64,000 bases of DNA from Phytohabitans flavus (GTDB taxonomy: Bacteria; Actinomycetota; Actinomycetes; Mycobacteriales; Micromonosporaceae), in contig NZ_AP022870.1 of NCBI RefSeq assembly GCF_011764545.1, positions 1,286,001 through 1,350,000 on the forward strand, read 5' to 3'. Below the pieces are notes generated by a model that saw nothing but the letters and a program-made list of their open reading frames with translations, was not told where the DNA came from and ran no database searches. Position 1 is the stretch's first letter. Each line of letters opens with the position of its first letter. Of this stretch, positions 1 to 8,585 are shown in pieces. Both the position numbers and the translations under genes were made by a program.

Positions 1-1
1 C

Positions 2-346
2 GAGTCGGACCAGGCATCCGAGCCTTTATCCACCGAGGGCGTCGAGTCCGAGGACATCACGGACCCCGCGGCGGCCCTGATGTGGCTCACCGCGACACAC
101 CAGTCCCTTGTGGACGCCGTCAAGCTGGCCGCGCGGCATGGTCCCGGGGCCTACCAGCGCGCCATAGAGATGTTCCATGAGTTCGGCGACCGGTGCGACG
201 AAGCGGATGCCCTGGTTCACCTGGGTTACTACCAGCAGAGCCTGGGCAATGTCGATGCGGCCCAGTGTGCGTGGGGTCGCGCGTTGCGGCTGCTTGAGAT
301 CCGCGAACACTCGGCCGCGCGGGAGGCGCGCCAAGCTCACAAATGA
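2..346 (+). CDS. C-terminal end of a TPR protein (5' end outside window)
   Basis: The frame is open from base 2, so the gene begins left of the window; about 114 residues are visible before the TGA at 344-346. Two tetratricopeptide-like helix pairs can be read, one around AYQRAIEMFHEFGD and one around ALVHLGYYQQSLGNVDAA, followed by a short basic tail. This arrangement is usual at the C-terminus of AfsR/SARP-type regulators and NB-ARC or STAND proteins of actinomycetes, where the TPRs act as a protein-binding or sensory domain. The N-terminal part that would decide the family is not visible, so the function is open. Confidence 0.5.
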   Translation, partial: ESDQASEPLSTEGVESEDITDPAAALMWLTATHQSLVDAVKLAARHGPGAYQRAIEMFHEFGDRCDEADALVHLGYYQQSLGNVDAAQCAWGRALRLLEIREHSAAREARQAHK

Positions 347-473
347 GCGGGTGTCCCGACAACGGATGAATGACCGTGGGTCTGTGAGGGCAAGGGCGCC
401 GGTATCGCCGGGCAGGAAACGTATCAGGGTCGTTGTAAACGTATCCCGCGGTCGCCTTTACTTGCTGTGCTCT

Positions 474-492
474 ATCACACACGAGATGTGAT
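474..492. promoter_or_regulatory. Inverted repeat upstream of the Imm1-like gene
   Basis: ATCACA at 474-479 is mirrored by TGTGAT at 487-492 with a 7-base spacer, about 28 bases before the start codon at 520. It could be a dimeric repressor site or a small hairpin; no regulator is encoded nearby that would explain it. The rest of the 347-519 gap shows nothing else I recognise. Confidence 0.2.
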
Positions 493-519
493 CCCCGGCC
501 GGAAAGGGCGTTCGGATAG

Positions 520-945
520 ATGGCAGTGCAGTACGTGGCGACCTGGGCCGATGGCCACCACTACGACCTGGGCAGCCCCGGCGACGTCGCCTCGCTACTG
601 ACGTCGCTGCAGCGGCGTCAAAAGCCGGTGGTCGTCACCCTCAAGATTCGCGGTGACGCGGCCGGCCTGTGTGTTGGCCGGGGGCTTCACCTCGGCGTCG
701 GGCACCAGCGGCGGGGCTTCGCCTTTCCGATCGGGCAGCCGTCCGCTGGGTACGCGGTACACCGGGATGTGTGGCCCTGGGCGCGCGACATCTCGTTCGA
801 CTTCGACGGCACGCAGACGACTTTCCACCCCAACGAGACCCGCATCACCCCCGAGCATGTCTCGGCGCTGGCCCTGTCATACCTCGCCACAGGCCAGCCC
901 ACCGAAGCCGTGAGTTGGGGTTGCCCACCGGCGCGGCTCTGGTAG
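520..945 (+). CDS. Imm1-family-like immunity protein (orphan)
   Basis: 141 residues. The order of features fits Imm1 proteins, which neutralise deaminase-type polymorphic toxins: an opening segment ending in LLTSL, a beta strand around PVVVTLKI, the L-H-L-G-V-G-H segment, a GYAV strand, the stretch WARDISFDFDGTQTTF, and the closing ITPE plus ALALSYLATGQP helix that in the family ends just before a Trp. Here the VSW is followed by nine extra residues. No toxin, WXG100 or secretion gene adjoins it, so it would be an orphan antidote. The assignment rests on remembered family features and has not been searched. Confidence 0.5.
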   Translation: MAVQYVATWADGHHYDLGSPGDVASLLTSLQRRQKPVVVTLKIRGDAAGLCVGRGLHLGVGHQRRGFAFPIGQPSAGYAVHRDVWPWARDISFDFDGTQTTFHPNETRITPEHVSALALSYLATGQPTEAVSWGCPPARLW

Positions 946-1164
946 CGCAAACCCTAGGCGTCAGCTCGCGCACCGGTTCGAAGGCTCCGGGTGGCCGGGG
1001 GTGGATATCCCTGGCCACCCGAGACCTTTGTTTACCAGTCGACGCGGGTCGATGGCTTCATCTCCAAGCACCCCCTTCGAGGCCGTCCGTCGCGGCTCGA
1101 TCGGCTCGCTGGGTCCGGTAAGGGCCAGCCGACGATCACGTGTCAAGTCAACCCGGAGCTCGTC

Positions 1165-1178
1165 GATGATCGATCATC
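1165..1178. other. 14-bp perfect palindrome in a non-coding stretch
   Basis: The interval 946-1328 has no convincing gene. Its only visible structure is the perfect palindrome GATGATCGATCATC. It may be an operator for the downstream thioredoxin-like gene, 150 bases away, or chance. Confidence 0.2.
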
Positions 1179-1328
1179 ATTCGATAGTCGTCGAGCCCAG
1201 GACGCTCATGCGGCATGCCGCGGCCACCTTCGCCGGTCTTTCGGCCCTGGGCGGAGAGACGGCGACCGGCCTGTCAAACGACACCGCCGTCGGCTGAACC
1301 CGCCAGGCCGGCCGGGCGTTTCACCGGC

Positions 1329-1727
1329 GTGATCAACGCACTTTCCGCCGACCAGCACGACACCGTTCTCGCACAGGGACTCGCGGTCCTCGTCTTCCGG
1401 ACCGCCGAGAGCCGGGCCTGCCAAAACTTCCAGCCAGAGCTCGACAGCTTCGTGGCGCAGCACCCCGTCGTGCAGGTCTGGTGCGTGGATCCGACGCGTG
1501 AGGGCGACCTCGCCAAGGTGCACGGGCTGAGCGTCCTACCCACCATCGTGATCTACCGCGACGGCCTGCCTGCCCGGCGGTTCCACGGTGTCATCTCCGC
1601 CGCCGACCTCACCGAGGAAGTGGACGAGGTGGCCAACGCGGACATGGATGAGGAGTACAGGGACTGGATGGTCGAGTCGTTGCAGTCCGGTGTGGTCGGC
1701 TCACCCTTCCTGGGCGGGCCCTACTGA
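1329..1727 (+). CDS. Thioredoxin-fold protein with SxxC active site
   Basis: From the GTG at 1329 the product is 132 residues with a complete thioredoxin fold: the strand LAVLVFRT, the active-site helix, the strand VVQVWCVDP, the cis-proline motif VLPTIVIYRDG and a final helix. Aligned with thioredoxin WCGPC, the active site reads ESRAC: the nucleophilic first Cys is Ser and only the resolving Cys remains. A normal dithiol reductase is therefore unlikely; a redox-inactive binding role or a monothiol function is more plausible. An in-frame ATG at 1215 would add a Pro/Arg-rich extension typical of non-coding GC-rich DNA, so the later start was preferred, although neither has a strong ribosome-binding site. 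Confidence 0.65.
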   Translation: MINALSADQHDTVLAQGLAVLVFRTAESRACQNFQPELDSFVAQHPVVQVWCVDPTREGDLAKVHGLSVLPTIVIYRDGLPARRFHGVISAADLTEEVDEVANADMDEEYRDWMVESLQSGVVGSPFLGGPY

Positions 1728-1863
1728 CGGGTGCCAGCGTCGCGACCGGATCGCCCCGCCAGTGTCGCCAAAGGCGGCGCTGGCGGGCGGCCACAAGCCT
1801 CCGACCCGCGTCACGACCAGCATCAACGTGTCCGCGAGGGTTCGGCAGCAGGATCTTCGAAAT

Positions 1864-1894
1864 ATACATGTATCGATTCGCTGGCACTTAAGTG
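1864..1894. promoter_or_regulatory. AT-rich double palindrome upstream of the S8 remnant
   Basis: Two perfect 10-bp palindromes, ATACATGTAT (1864-1873) and CACTTAAGTG (1885-1894), lie about 50-75 bases before the protease start in an unusually AT-rich patch. They look like the promoter/operator of the former protease gene. Confidence 0.3.
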
Positions 1895-1940
1895 ACATGG
1901 CGCCTTTGCGCGGCCCTGGCGCTAGTGAGGAGCGTGGATC

Positions 1941-3502
1941 TTGTCTGCATCGAGCCGAATCGCCGCTGTCTTGGTCGGCACGCTGGCGGCCGTCGCCACC
2001 GTCGTACCGGCGGGGGTCCACGCGGCGCCCCACCCCCGGTTGACCGAAAGGCGCCGGAGGCCGCGTCCGGCGTACGGGTCACGCTCGTGACCGGCGACAT
2101 CGTGGATCTCAGTCCGGCCGGCGGCGGCCGGTTTGCCGCCTCCGTCCGGCCTGGACCGGGCCGGGAGCGGATGGTCTTTCACACTCAGGAGGTCGAGGGT
2201 GAGCTCCGGGTGCTACCCGCCGACGCGGTCGCGGCGGTCGCCGCCGGCGTGCTGGACGAGGACCTGTTCGACGTATCCGAGCTTGTCGAGGAAGGCTTCG
2301 GCGGCGACGCCGCGCTCCCGCTGATCGTCCAATATGGAGCGGGTGAGCGTAGCGGAACGCCGGCCACCGCGAGTGCCGTGCGGGAGCTGCCGAGCATCGG
2401 GGTGCCGCATTCCGGGTCGGTCCGGGCGCGCTCGGCGGCTTCTGGACATCGACCGGCCTCGCGCAGGCGCCTGGCGCGGCACGCGCGGCGGGCGCCGGGA
2501 GCGGCGTCGCCAAGGTCTGGCTGGATGGCCGGGTCCGGCCGGTGCTCGACCGCAGCGTGGCCCAGATCGGCGCACCGGAGGTCTGGCGGGCCGGGTACGA
2601 CGGCAGCGGCATCGACATCGCCGTGCTGGATACCGGCGTCGACGCCAGCCATCCCGATCTGGCCGGCAAGGTGGACGCGGCGGTGAACTTCTCCGACAGT
2701 CCGGCCGCGGAGGACCACGTGGGACACGGCACGCACGTGGCCGCCATCGCCGCCGGCACGGGTGCGGCCTCTGGCGGCCTGCGCAAGGGCGTCGCGCCCG
2801 GGGCGCGGGTGCTCTCGGGCAAGGTGCTCAGCGACGACGGGCTGCACACCGAGCCTGTGCCGGTGACGGAGGACCTCGTCTACACGAACGCAGGACCGAA
2901 CCCGACCACTGTGGACATCGCCGCGCCGCGTGGGATCGTCCCGTCGCTGACCCCGGTCACCGTGCCGGCCGGCGGGACGGCCACCGTGCCGGTCACCCGG
3001 CGCCCGCCAGGACGTGACGGCCGGCACCACCGGCGGTGAAGGCGTGTACAAGCTGGCGTTGAGCGTACGCCGCGGTGAGCCGGGCACCGAGATCCGTGAC
3101 GAGTGGCTGTGGGGGAGCGCCACGGAAACGGTGTGGGAGTTCCGCTCCGACCGACCGCTGCCCGGGACAAGGGCGCTGCTTCCCCTGCTGCAACTGGACT
3201 ACGCCCCGCCCACGGACCTGTGCGGCACGGTATCCGCAGGCCACCCACACCGCCTGCCGGTGACCGTGCGCCAGCAGCCCGGCCTGCCCGCGCCGCGCGG
3301 CGCCCGGATCACAGTGGACGTCTCATTCGACGAGGGGCTGTCATGGCGGGCGGCGCGAATCAACGGCACCGGACGCGAGGTGGTGGCCACGATCGCCGCC
3401 GGCGGCGCGCCAGGAGGCACGGTATCGCTGCGCGTACGGGCCCGCGACACGGCCGGCAACGCGATCGAGCAGACCGTGCTCCGCGCGTACGGACTGCGGT
3501 GA
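1941..3502 (+). pseudogene. S8 subtilisin-type secreted protease, degraded
   Basis: A TTG at 1941, eight bases after GAGGAG, opens a good Sec signal peptide (VLVGTLAAVATVVPAGVHAA). The frame then changes after the C5 run at 2033-2037 into the pro-region (VRVTLVTGDIVDL), changes again near 2430 before the catalytic domain, and once more near 3000. The Asp motif AVLDTGVD and the His motif GHGTHVA are present, but right after GARVLSGKVLSDDG the sequence jumps to a C-terminal fibronectin-like extension (residues VTVPAGGTATVPV onward). The whole stretch holding the catalytic Ser (GTSMA) is gone. An intact relative would be over 1000 residues; only about 520 remain. Restoring the frames would not restore activity, so this is a true pseudogene. 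Confidence 0.85.
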
Positions 3503-3515
3503 TGCGGTCGGCCGG

Positions 3516-3559
3516 CGCTTGCCCGCTACTCCCGCTGCTAAGAGGCGATCGGGCAAGCG
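3516..3559. terminator. Bidirectional hairpin between convergent genes
   Basis: CGCTTGCCCG (3516-3525) pairs perfectly with CGGGCAAGCG (3550-3559) around a 24-base loop. It lies between the ends of the S8 remnant (+) and the pentapeptide gene (-), the right place for a shared terminator. Confidence 0.45.
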
Positions 3560-3596
3560 TTCCAACCGCGTCGCCGGGCCCATTAGGAGGAGATCC

Positions 3597-4601
3597 TCAC
3601 CGGCCGGTGAAACCCTTCACGCGGGCTGAATCTCGGGCGGTAGCGAGCTGGGCGGTGGTGACCTTCGCGTCGGTCAGGTCGGCGTCGGTCAGTGTCGCAT
3701 TCCTCAGGTCAGCGTCGGTTAGGTCGGCGTGGGAGAGGTTGGCGTATGTCAGGTTGGTTTCGGCCAGGTGGGCTTTGGTGAGGCTGGAGTAGCGGAGGTT
3801 GGCGCCTTCGAGACTGGAGCCGGTCAGGTCCGCCCGATCGAGGGTGATGAAGCTCAGGTTCGCTTCGAACAGGCTGATGCCGGTCAGGTTCGCGCTGGTC
3901 AGATCGGCGCCGGTGAAGTCGTTGACGGCCAGGTTGGCATGGGCCAGGTTGGCGCCGGTCAGGTCGATGTCCGTTAGGTTGGCGCCGGTCAGGTCTGTGC
4001 CGGGTAGGCGAGCACCGGACAGGTCCGCGTCGATCAGCGATGTTCCGGTCAGGTCGGCACTGGTCAGGTCCATGCCGGACAGGTCCGCGGAGTTGAGGTT
4101 CGCGCCGCCGAAGTCCATGCGAGGTGTGGTGGCCGGCCGTCGGCCAAGTACTGCGAGCGCGGCTTGGACGTCGACGGATACCTTGGCGTTGGCGTTGGCG
4201 CGGAGGTTTCGTGATCCGTGCTCGCGGACGTAGGCGGAGAGTACCTCCACGATCGTCTCGGCGTCGCGGGGCGAGTCGCCGATCAGCCGTCCCAGCGAGT
4301 AGATCCCGCCGAGTCGCACGTCGACCTGGTCGGAGCCGAGCTGGTCGGTTGCCCTCCCGAAACGATCCGTAATCTGGCCCTGCGTGTTGAGATCCTGCTG
4401 GGCGCGGTTGGCCTCGTTGGTGTAGTAGAGGCCGGCGGCGACGAGCAGGACGGAGACGACGCCGGCAAGGGCTGTCGCCGTCTGCGACCAATGTGGTCGT
4501 TGGCCGGCTTCGGGCCAGCGCTGCAGCGTTCGCCGGCGGCGTCCCAGCCGTGCGGAAAGGGTCCTCTGGACCGGGCGGCCCGTCCGTCGCGCGGTGGTCA
4601 T
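3597..4601 (-). CDS. Membrane-anchored pentapeptide-repeat protein
   Basis: 334 residues from the ATG at 4601. A basic cytoplasmic N-terminus is followed by one transmembrane helix (ATALAGVVSVLLVAAGLYYT, about residues 42-61), a linker containing VDVRLGGIYSLGRLIGDSP and ending in AALAVLGRR, then some 30 pentapeptide repeats of the form A(D/N)LxG until the end. This is the common actinobacterial type in which the linker helices precede a right-handed quadrilateral beta-helix. The function of these membrane-tethered versions is not established; the gyrase-protecting Qnr/MfpA type has no such membrane anchor. The frame is open to 4919 but the upstream part is Arg/Pro/Gly-rich and unlike protein, so the MTTARR start was chosen. 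Confidence 0.8.
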   Translation of the reverse strand: MTTARRTGRPVQRTLSARLGRRRRTLQRWPEAGQRPHWSQTATALAGVVSVLLVAAGLYYTNEANRAQQDLNTQGQITDRFGRATDQLGSDQVDVRLGGIYSLGRLIGDSPRDAETIVEVLSAYVREHGSRNLRANANAKVSVDVQAALAVLGRRPATTPRMDFGGANLNSADLSGMDLTSADLTGTSLIDADLSGARLPGTDLTGANLTDIDLTGANLAHANLAVNDFTGADLTSANLTGISLFEANLSFITLDRADLTGSSLEGANLRYSSLTKAHLAETNLTYANLSHADLTDADLRNATLTDADLTDAKVTTAQLATARDSARVKGFTGR

Positions 4602-5001
4602 GTCCTCAGTGGAGCGTGGGTCAATCGACGTCTCGTAGTCATTCGATAGCTGTTTGTTTGGCCCACCGCTATCGCCACATCGCGCGCGATCACCAGTCGG
4701 GCCGGCATCCCGATCGCGGATCGGGGTGACAGCGCGGGTCATGGCAGGCCGGCCTGCGGGTGACCCCTTCGAGCCGTCCCTCACAGACCGATCAGCTCGA
4801 CGGTCCGATGGGCGGCCCCGCCGCCGCGGGCGCACGTTCTGAGAGCGACGTTTCACCTTTCGTGTGACCACGCCCACGTCGCCAAGCCTCGAACCGAATC
4901 GCCCCAGTGTGCGTGTCATCCGTGTTCGGCCGTCTCAACGATTGAAGGTCCGCCCCTCGACAGCGCACTGACTGCGCTTGCGGGGCAGGAAGAAGTAGAG
5001 A
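4602..5001. promoter_or_regulatory. Divergent intergenic region, pentapeptide gene / GMC oxidoreductase
   Basis: 400 bases separate two divergently read genes and must hold both promoters. I see no clear operator; the AT-richer patch around 4630-4670 (TAGCTGTTTGTTTGG) is the best candidate for the leftward promoter. AGGAAG at 4987-4992 is the ribosome-binding site of the rightward gene. Confidence 0.3.
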
Positions 5002-6492
5002 ATGAACGGATACGACTACGTCGTAGTCGGTGGCGGTACCGCCGGGAGCGTGCTCGCCGCCCGCCTGTCGGAAGATCCCGCCGCGCGAGTCCTGCTGCTC
5101 GAAGCCGGGCCGGCCCGGCCCACCGAGGACGTCTCGACCCCCGGCAACTGGCTCAATCTCCGCGGCACCAGCGCTGACTGGGCCGACCGCACCGTCGAGC
5201 AGCCCGGGCTCGGGCGCGCCATCGACTGGCCGCACGGGCGAGGTCTGGGCGGCACCTCCAACATCAACGGCATGGTGTTCGCCCGGGGCCACCGCGCCAG
5301 CTATGACGCCTGGGCGGACGCGGGTGCCAAGGGCTGGGGATTCGACGACCTGCTCCCGTACTTCCGGCGGACCGAGACGGCAGTTGGCCGCGACTCGGCG
5401 GTGCGTGGCACTGATGGGCCGCTCATCGTCCAGCCGACGGCGAGCCGGCATCCGGCGACCGCGGCGGGACTCGCCGCCGCTGTCCAAGTAGGACACAGGT
5501 GGGCGGTCGACATCAGCGGCGGCCTGGAGGACGGGTTCGGTTGGGTCGACATCAACGTCGTCGACGGCCGGCGGCAGACGGCGGCCGACGCGTACCTGCG
5601 TCCGGTCCTCGACCGCGCCAACCTCCAGGTGATCACGGGCGCGCTGGTGACGCGTATCCTTGTCCACGATGGACGGTGTACCGGAGTGGAGTACACAGCC
5701 GGCGGGGTATCGAACCAGGTGAAATGTTCCGGCGAGGTCGTCCTCGCCGCTGGCACCATCGACTCCGCGAGGCTGCTGCTGCTTTCGGGCATCGGGCCGG
5801 CCGATCACCTGCGCGAGGTTGGCATCGATGTCGTGCTCGATCTGCCTGGTGTCGGCGCCAACCTGCACGACCACCCGTTGTCCGTCGTGGCATTCTCGGC
5901 CCGGCAACCGATCCAGGTCGGTACCGCCAACCACATCGAAGGGATCGGCCTGCTGCGCAGCGACCCCGGCTTGCCAGCCCCGGACCTGCAGACCCTGTTC
6001 ATCACGCCTGCGTCCGGTGACAACGTGAACGCTTTCGCGCTTACCGTCGGCCTGCAGACCCCGCACAGTCGGGGAAGCCTGCGCCTGGCCAGTGCGGATC
6101 CCAAGGCGCGGCCGCTGCTGGACCCGGGCTACCTCGCCGATGAGCGTGACGTCGCCGCCCTGGTCAGCGGAGTGGAGAAGATCCGCGAGATCGGGTGGGC
6201 GTCGGCGCTCGACCCGTGGCGCGCGGGGGAACTCGTCCCCGGACCGAACGCGCGGGACCGGCGTGCGGTCGAGGCTTTCATCCGGGCGAGCCTGCAAAGC
6301 ATCTACCACTACGTGGGTACCTGCCGGATCGGCACCGACCCGATGGCGGTGGTCGACACCGATCTGCGGGTGCGGGGGGTCGAGGGGGTACGGGTGGCCG
6401 ATGCCTCGGTGATGCCCTCGGTTCCGACGGCGAACACCTACGCCTCGGTCCTGGCGATTGCCGAGCGGGCGGCGGCGCTGATGACTACGTAG
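5002..6492 (+). CDS. GMC-family FAD-dependent oxidoreductase (choline/alcohol dehydrogenase type)
   Basis: 496 residues, normal length for the glucose-methanol-choline family. The N-terminus has the Rossmann motif VVGGGTAGSVLAARL and the acidic end LLLEAGP; the family's GGTSNINGMVFARG segment follows, then YDAWADAGAKGWGFDDLLPYF. The C-terminal substrate domain carries HYVGTCRIG with the catalytic His, the signature VRGVEGVRVADASVMP, and NTYA, where the second catalytic position is Asn, as in many bacterial members. It would oxidise an alcohol to an aldehyde or ketone with flavin in the cytoplasm. The substrate cannot be told, and it has no partner genes. The ATG has AGGAAG ten bases upstream. 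Confidence 0.9.
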   Translation: MNGYDYVVVGGGTAGSVLAARLSEDPAARVLLLEAGPARPTEDVSTPGNWLNLRGTSADWADRTVEQPGLGRAIDWPHGRGLGGTSNINGMVFARGHRASYDAWADAGAKGWGFDDLLPYFRRTETAVGRDSAVRGTDGPLIVQPTASRHPATAAGLAAAVQVGHRWAVDISGGLEDGFGWVDINVVDGRRQTAADAYLRPVLDRANLQVITGALVTRILVHDGRCTGVEYTAGGVSNQVKCSGEVVLAAGTIDSARLLLLSGIGPADHLREVGIDVVLDLPGVGANLHDHPLSVVAFSARQPIQVGTANHIEGIGLLRSDPGLPAPDLQTLFITPASGDNVNAFALTVGLQTPHSRGSLRLASADPKARPLLDPGYLADERDVAALVSGVEKIREIGWASALDPWRAGELVPGPNARDRRAVEAFIRASLQSIYHYVGTCRIGTDPMAVVDTDLRVRGVEGVRVADASVMPSVPTANTYASVLAIAERAAALMTT

Positions 6493-6589
6493 CTTCGATC
6501 ATTTCTACGCCGTGCTGTCGGTCGACGTGAGCCTCAGGGTCGCGGCCGAACCGCCTCGACGAACTGGCGGGCAGAACCTCTGACACCGG

Positions 6590-6621
6590 CTCGCCGCCCG
6601 CGTTGGATCGCGGGCGGCGAG
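6590..6621. terminator. Strong bidirectional terminator hairpin
   Basis: A perfect 13-bp stem, CTCGCCGCCCGCG (6590-6602) with CGCGGGCGGCGAG (6609-6621), six-base loop, followed by CTGTTTTA on the + strand. It sits between the converging GMC and GNAT genes. Confidence 0.75.
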
Positions 6622-6626
6622 CTGTT

Positions 6627-7675
6627 TTAGAGCATCGGGTCGATGATCGTGTCCGGGTTGGCGGGCCGGCGCGAGCGGACGAGCACGGTGGCCTTGGCGG
6701 AGGGAAGCCACCAGGGTGTGTTGACCACGGCGTGGACCGGGCCACGCGGGTCGTGGTTGGTGAAGACTGTGCTGCCGCGCTCGCGCCACTCCCACCGGAC
6801 GGCCTGCCACAGGTGTCGCGCGTCATCCAGGTGTCCGGGGGCGAACCAAACCTTGTCTGCCACCACGTTGCGGAGGCGACCGTCCGGGGGATGACGTGGA
6901 GGACGCGGTTCGCCAGCCGGATCGAGAGTGGTGCGTGCCGTACCACGAGCGACTGCAGGCGGCCCTCCTCGCGTAGTCCGAGGCCGGCCAGCAGTCGGCC
7001 GGAGCGGTCGGTGGCGACGAGGTAGTGGTTGACCGGTTGTGGCAGCGGGCTGGCGGCCAGCCACGAGCGGAGCCGCTCCGGATCCCAGCGGTGGCCCAGG
7101 TCGTATCCGCGGCCGAGGAGCGCTGCGGCGATCTGCTCCAGGTCGGCCTCCTCGGCAGGTCGTATCAGCAGGTCCGGCCGCCCGCGCGGCGGACGGCGCC
7201 GCATCGGCACCGGGATGACCGTCATCTGGCCCGCGCTGCCGGTCGCCCACCAGCGGGCGGCAGCCGTCGATGCCTCGTTGCCGGCCTGGATGTTCGCAAG
7301 CACGAGCACGTCTTCGCCGGCCGACTCGGTGGCCAGCTGGATGCGGTGGCGGGCGAGGGCGGTGGCGACACCGCGGCGCCGGTGGGCCGGGTGCACCGCG
7401 AGCGCGCCGAGCAACCCGTAGCGGGTCCAGGCGCCGGCGAACCGGCACTCGCCGAGGCTGAGCTTGGCCGAGCCGAGCAGGCCGGGCTTGTCCGTTGCCT
7501 CGGCGACCACGGTCAGGACCTGGTCGTTGACCCCATCCGGCCCGTAGGCGCCCAATACGTGATGCTCCCGGTTGAACTGCACGGCGCCGCTGTCGGGCGC
7601 CGCGTTGGCGATCCGCTGGATCGCCGGATAGTCCTCGTTGCGCGCCGTGCGTACCCGAATGCCGCCCTGCTCCAT
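6627..7675 (-). CDS. GNAT-family N-acetyltransferase, one apparent frameshift
   Basis: The ATG at 7675 has AAGGA eight bases upstream. The first domain (residues 6-150) is a GNAT fold with the acetyl-CoA loop HRRRGVATAL. A second, weaker acetyltransferase-like half follows (RPAEEADLEQIAAALLGRGY). The frame breaks after NRVLHVIP at the G5 run 6886-6890. Adding one base gives an uninterrupted 349-residue protein that continues with VVADKVWFAPGHLDDARHLW and stops at 6627, just before the terminator. Without it, the frame reads unrelated Arg/Ser-rich sequence to 6485. I take the frameshift to be recent or an assembly error. The substrate is unknown. Confidence 0.75.
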
Positions 7676-7853
7676 CTCGATGGTCCTTCTCTCGCCGATC
7701 CCGTTCCGCCTGGGCAACGTGTGTTCTTGCGATCTGGTTCACGGTGACAGGGGCAACCACGCCGCCGAAAGACCGACGTGAGTATTCGTCCATCAGACGT
7801 AGACGGCGCTGGCCTACGCCCCACAGTGGGCGGGCCGTGGGCGCTGATCGATG

Positions 7854-8450
7854 TCACGCGTCGCCGATCGTCATCGTCACCCGCAGGACGCCTTCCGTGG
7901 CGGGCGTCAACGCAAGGCCGAGCCGTGCGGCCAGGCGCCGCGCCTTGATGTTGTCCGGGCGGATCCAACCTTCGACCGCCCGGGCGTCCATCGCCCTCGC
8001 GCGCTCAAGTTGACAGCGGGCGAAGGCCTCGCCGACACCGAGCCCCTGCCACTCGTCGACGAGGAACGTCGACGCCTCGACGATCCCGGGCGTGGCGGTG
8101 CGAAGCACACTGCCGAAACCGATGAGCCGGCCGGGGGCCGACTGCGGTACCAGCACGCCGGTCCAGCCCCGCGCCGGATCGGTCAGAAGCCGCCACTCCG
8201 CCGGCCGGAGTGCCTCCCGCGGTGAGTGGTACCGAGCCAGCCGGCTGCCGTGCGACGCGCGCCGGTGCAGGTCATTGATCATCGGCAGGTCGGCGACCCG
8301 GCCGGCGCGTACGAGCAGAAGCTTTTCGGGTGATCGGCCGCCGGGCAACGCGCACACGGCGGTCTCGGGTGCGGTGTCCGCGCCAGATCTGTACACAGCA
8401 TCCAGACAAGACCGCCGGGTATCGACGTCGGATCGACGTCGGATCGACAA
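7854..8450 (-). CDS. GNAT-family N-acetyltransferase
   Basis: Up to 198 residues. The domain starts near LLLVRAGRVADLPMINDLHRR, and the acetyl-CoA binding segment is EWQGLGVGEAFARCQ followed by the WIRPDNIKARRLAARLGL helix, which resembles the acetyltransferase domain of Pat/Gcn5-type protein acetylases. The first 45 residues of the longest frame are Arg/Ser-rich and run over an 11-bp tandem repeat, so the true start is probably further in; none of the inner start codons has a convincing ribosome-binding site. It stands alone between two other GNAT genes that are not close paralogues. Confidence 0.7.
   Translation of the reverse strand: MSIRRRSDVDTRRSCLDAVYRSGADTAPETAVCALPGGRSPEKLLLVRAGRVADLPMINDLHRRASHGSRLARYHSPREALRPAEWRLLTDPARGWTGVLVPQSAPGRLIGFGSVLRTATPGIVEASTFLVDEWQGLGVGEAFARCQLERARAMDARAVEGWIRPDNIKARRLAARLGLALTPATEGVLRVTMTIGDA
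8421..8448. repeat. Short tandem repeat, 11-bp unit, 2.5 copies
   Basis: ATCGACGTCGG is repeated head to tail at 8421-8431 and 8432-8442 with a partial third copy to 8448, just at the 5' end of the leftward GNAT gene. Each unit contains the palindrome TCGA/CGTCG; it may be a regulatory array or slippage product. Confidence 0.4.
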
Positions 8451-8585
8451 ACGCTAGCCGGTGGCGCGTGGATCGCGCGTCGATCCGGTGTACATCCGGC
8501 GTAGACAGCGGCGCCATAGCATGGCCGGCGCCGTACCGGCGGATTCTCGCACCGGCCGGGAACCGAAGAAATGGATGAGGCACCG

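Noticed and set aside
4602..4919. N-terminal extension of the pentapeptide protein
   Set aside because: Arg/Pro/Gly-rich with no protein-like pattern; the membrane anchor arrangement fits a start at 4601.
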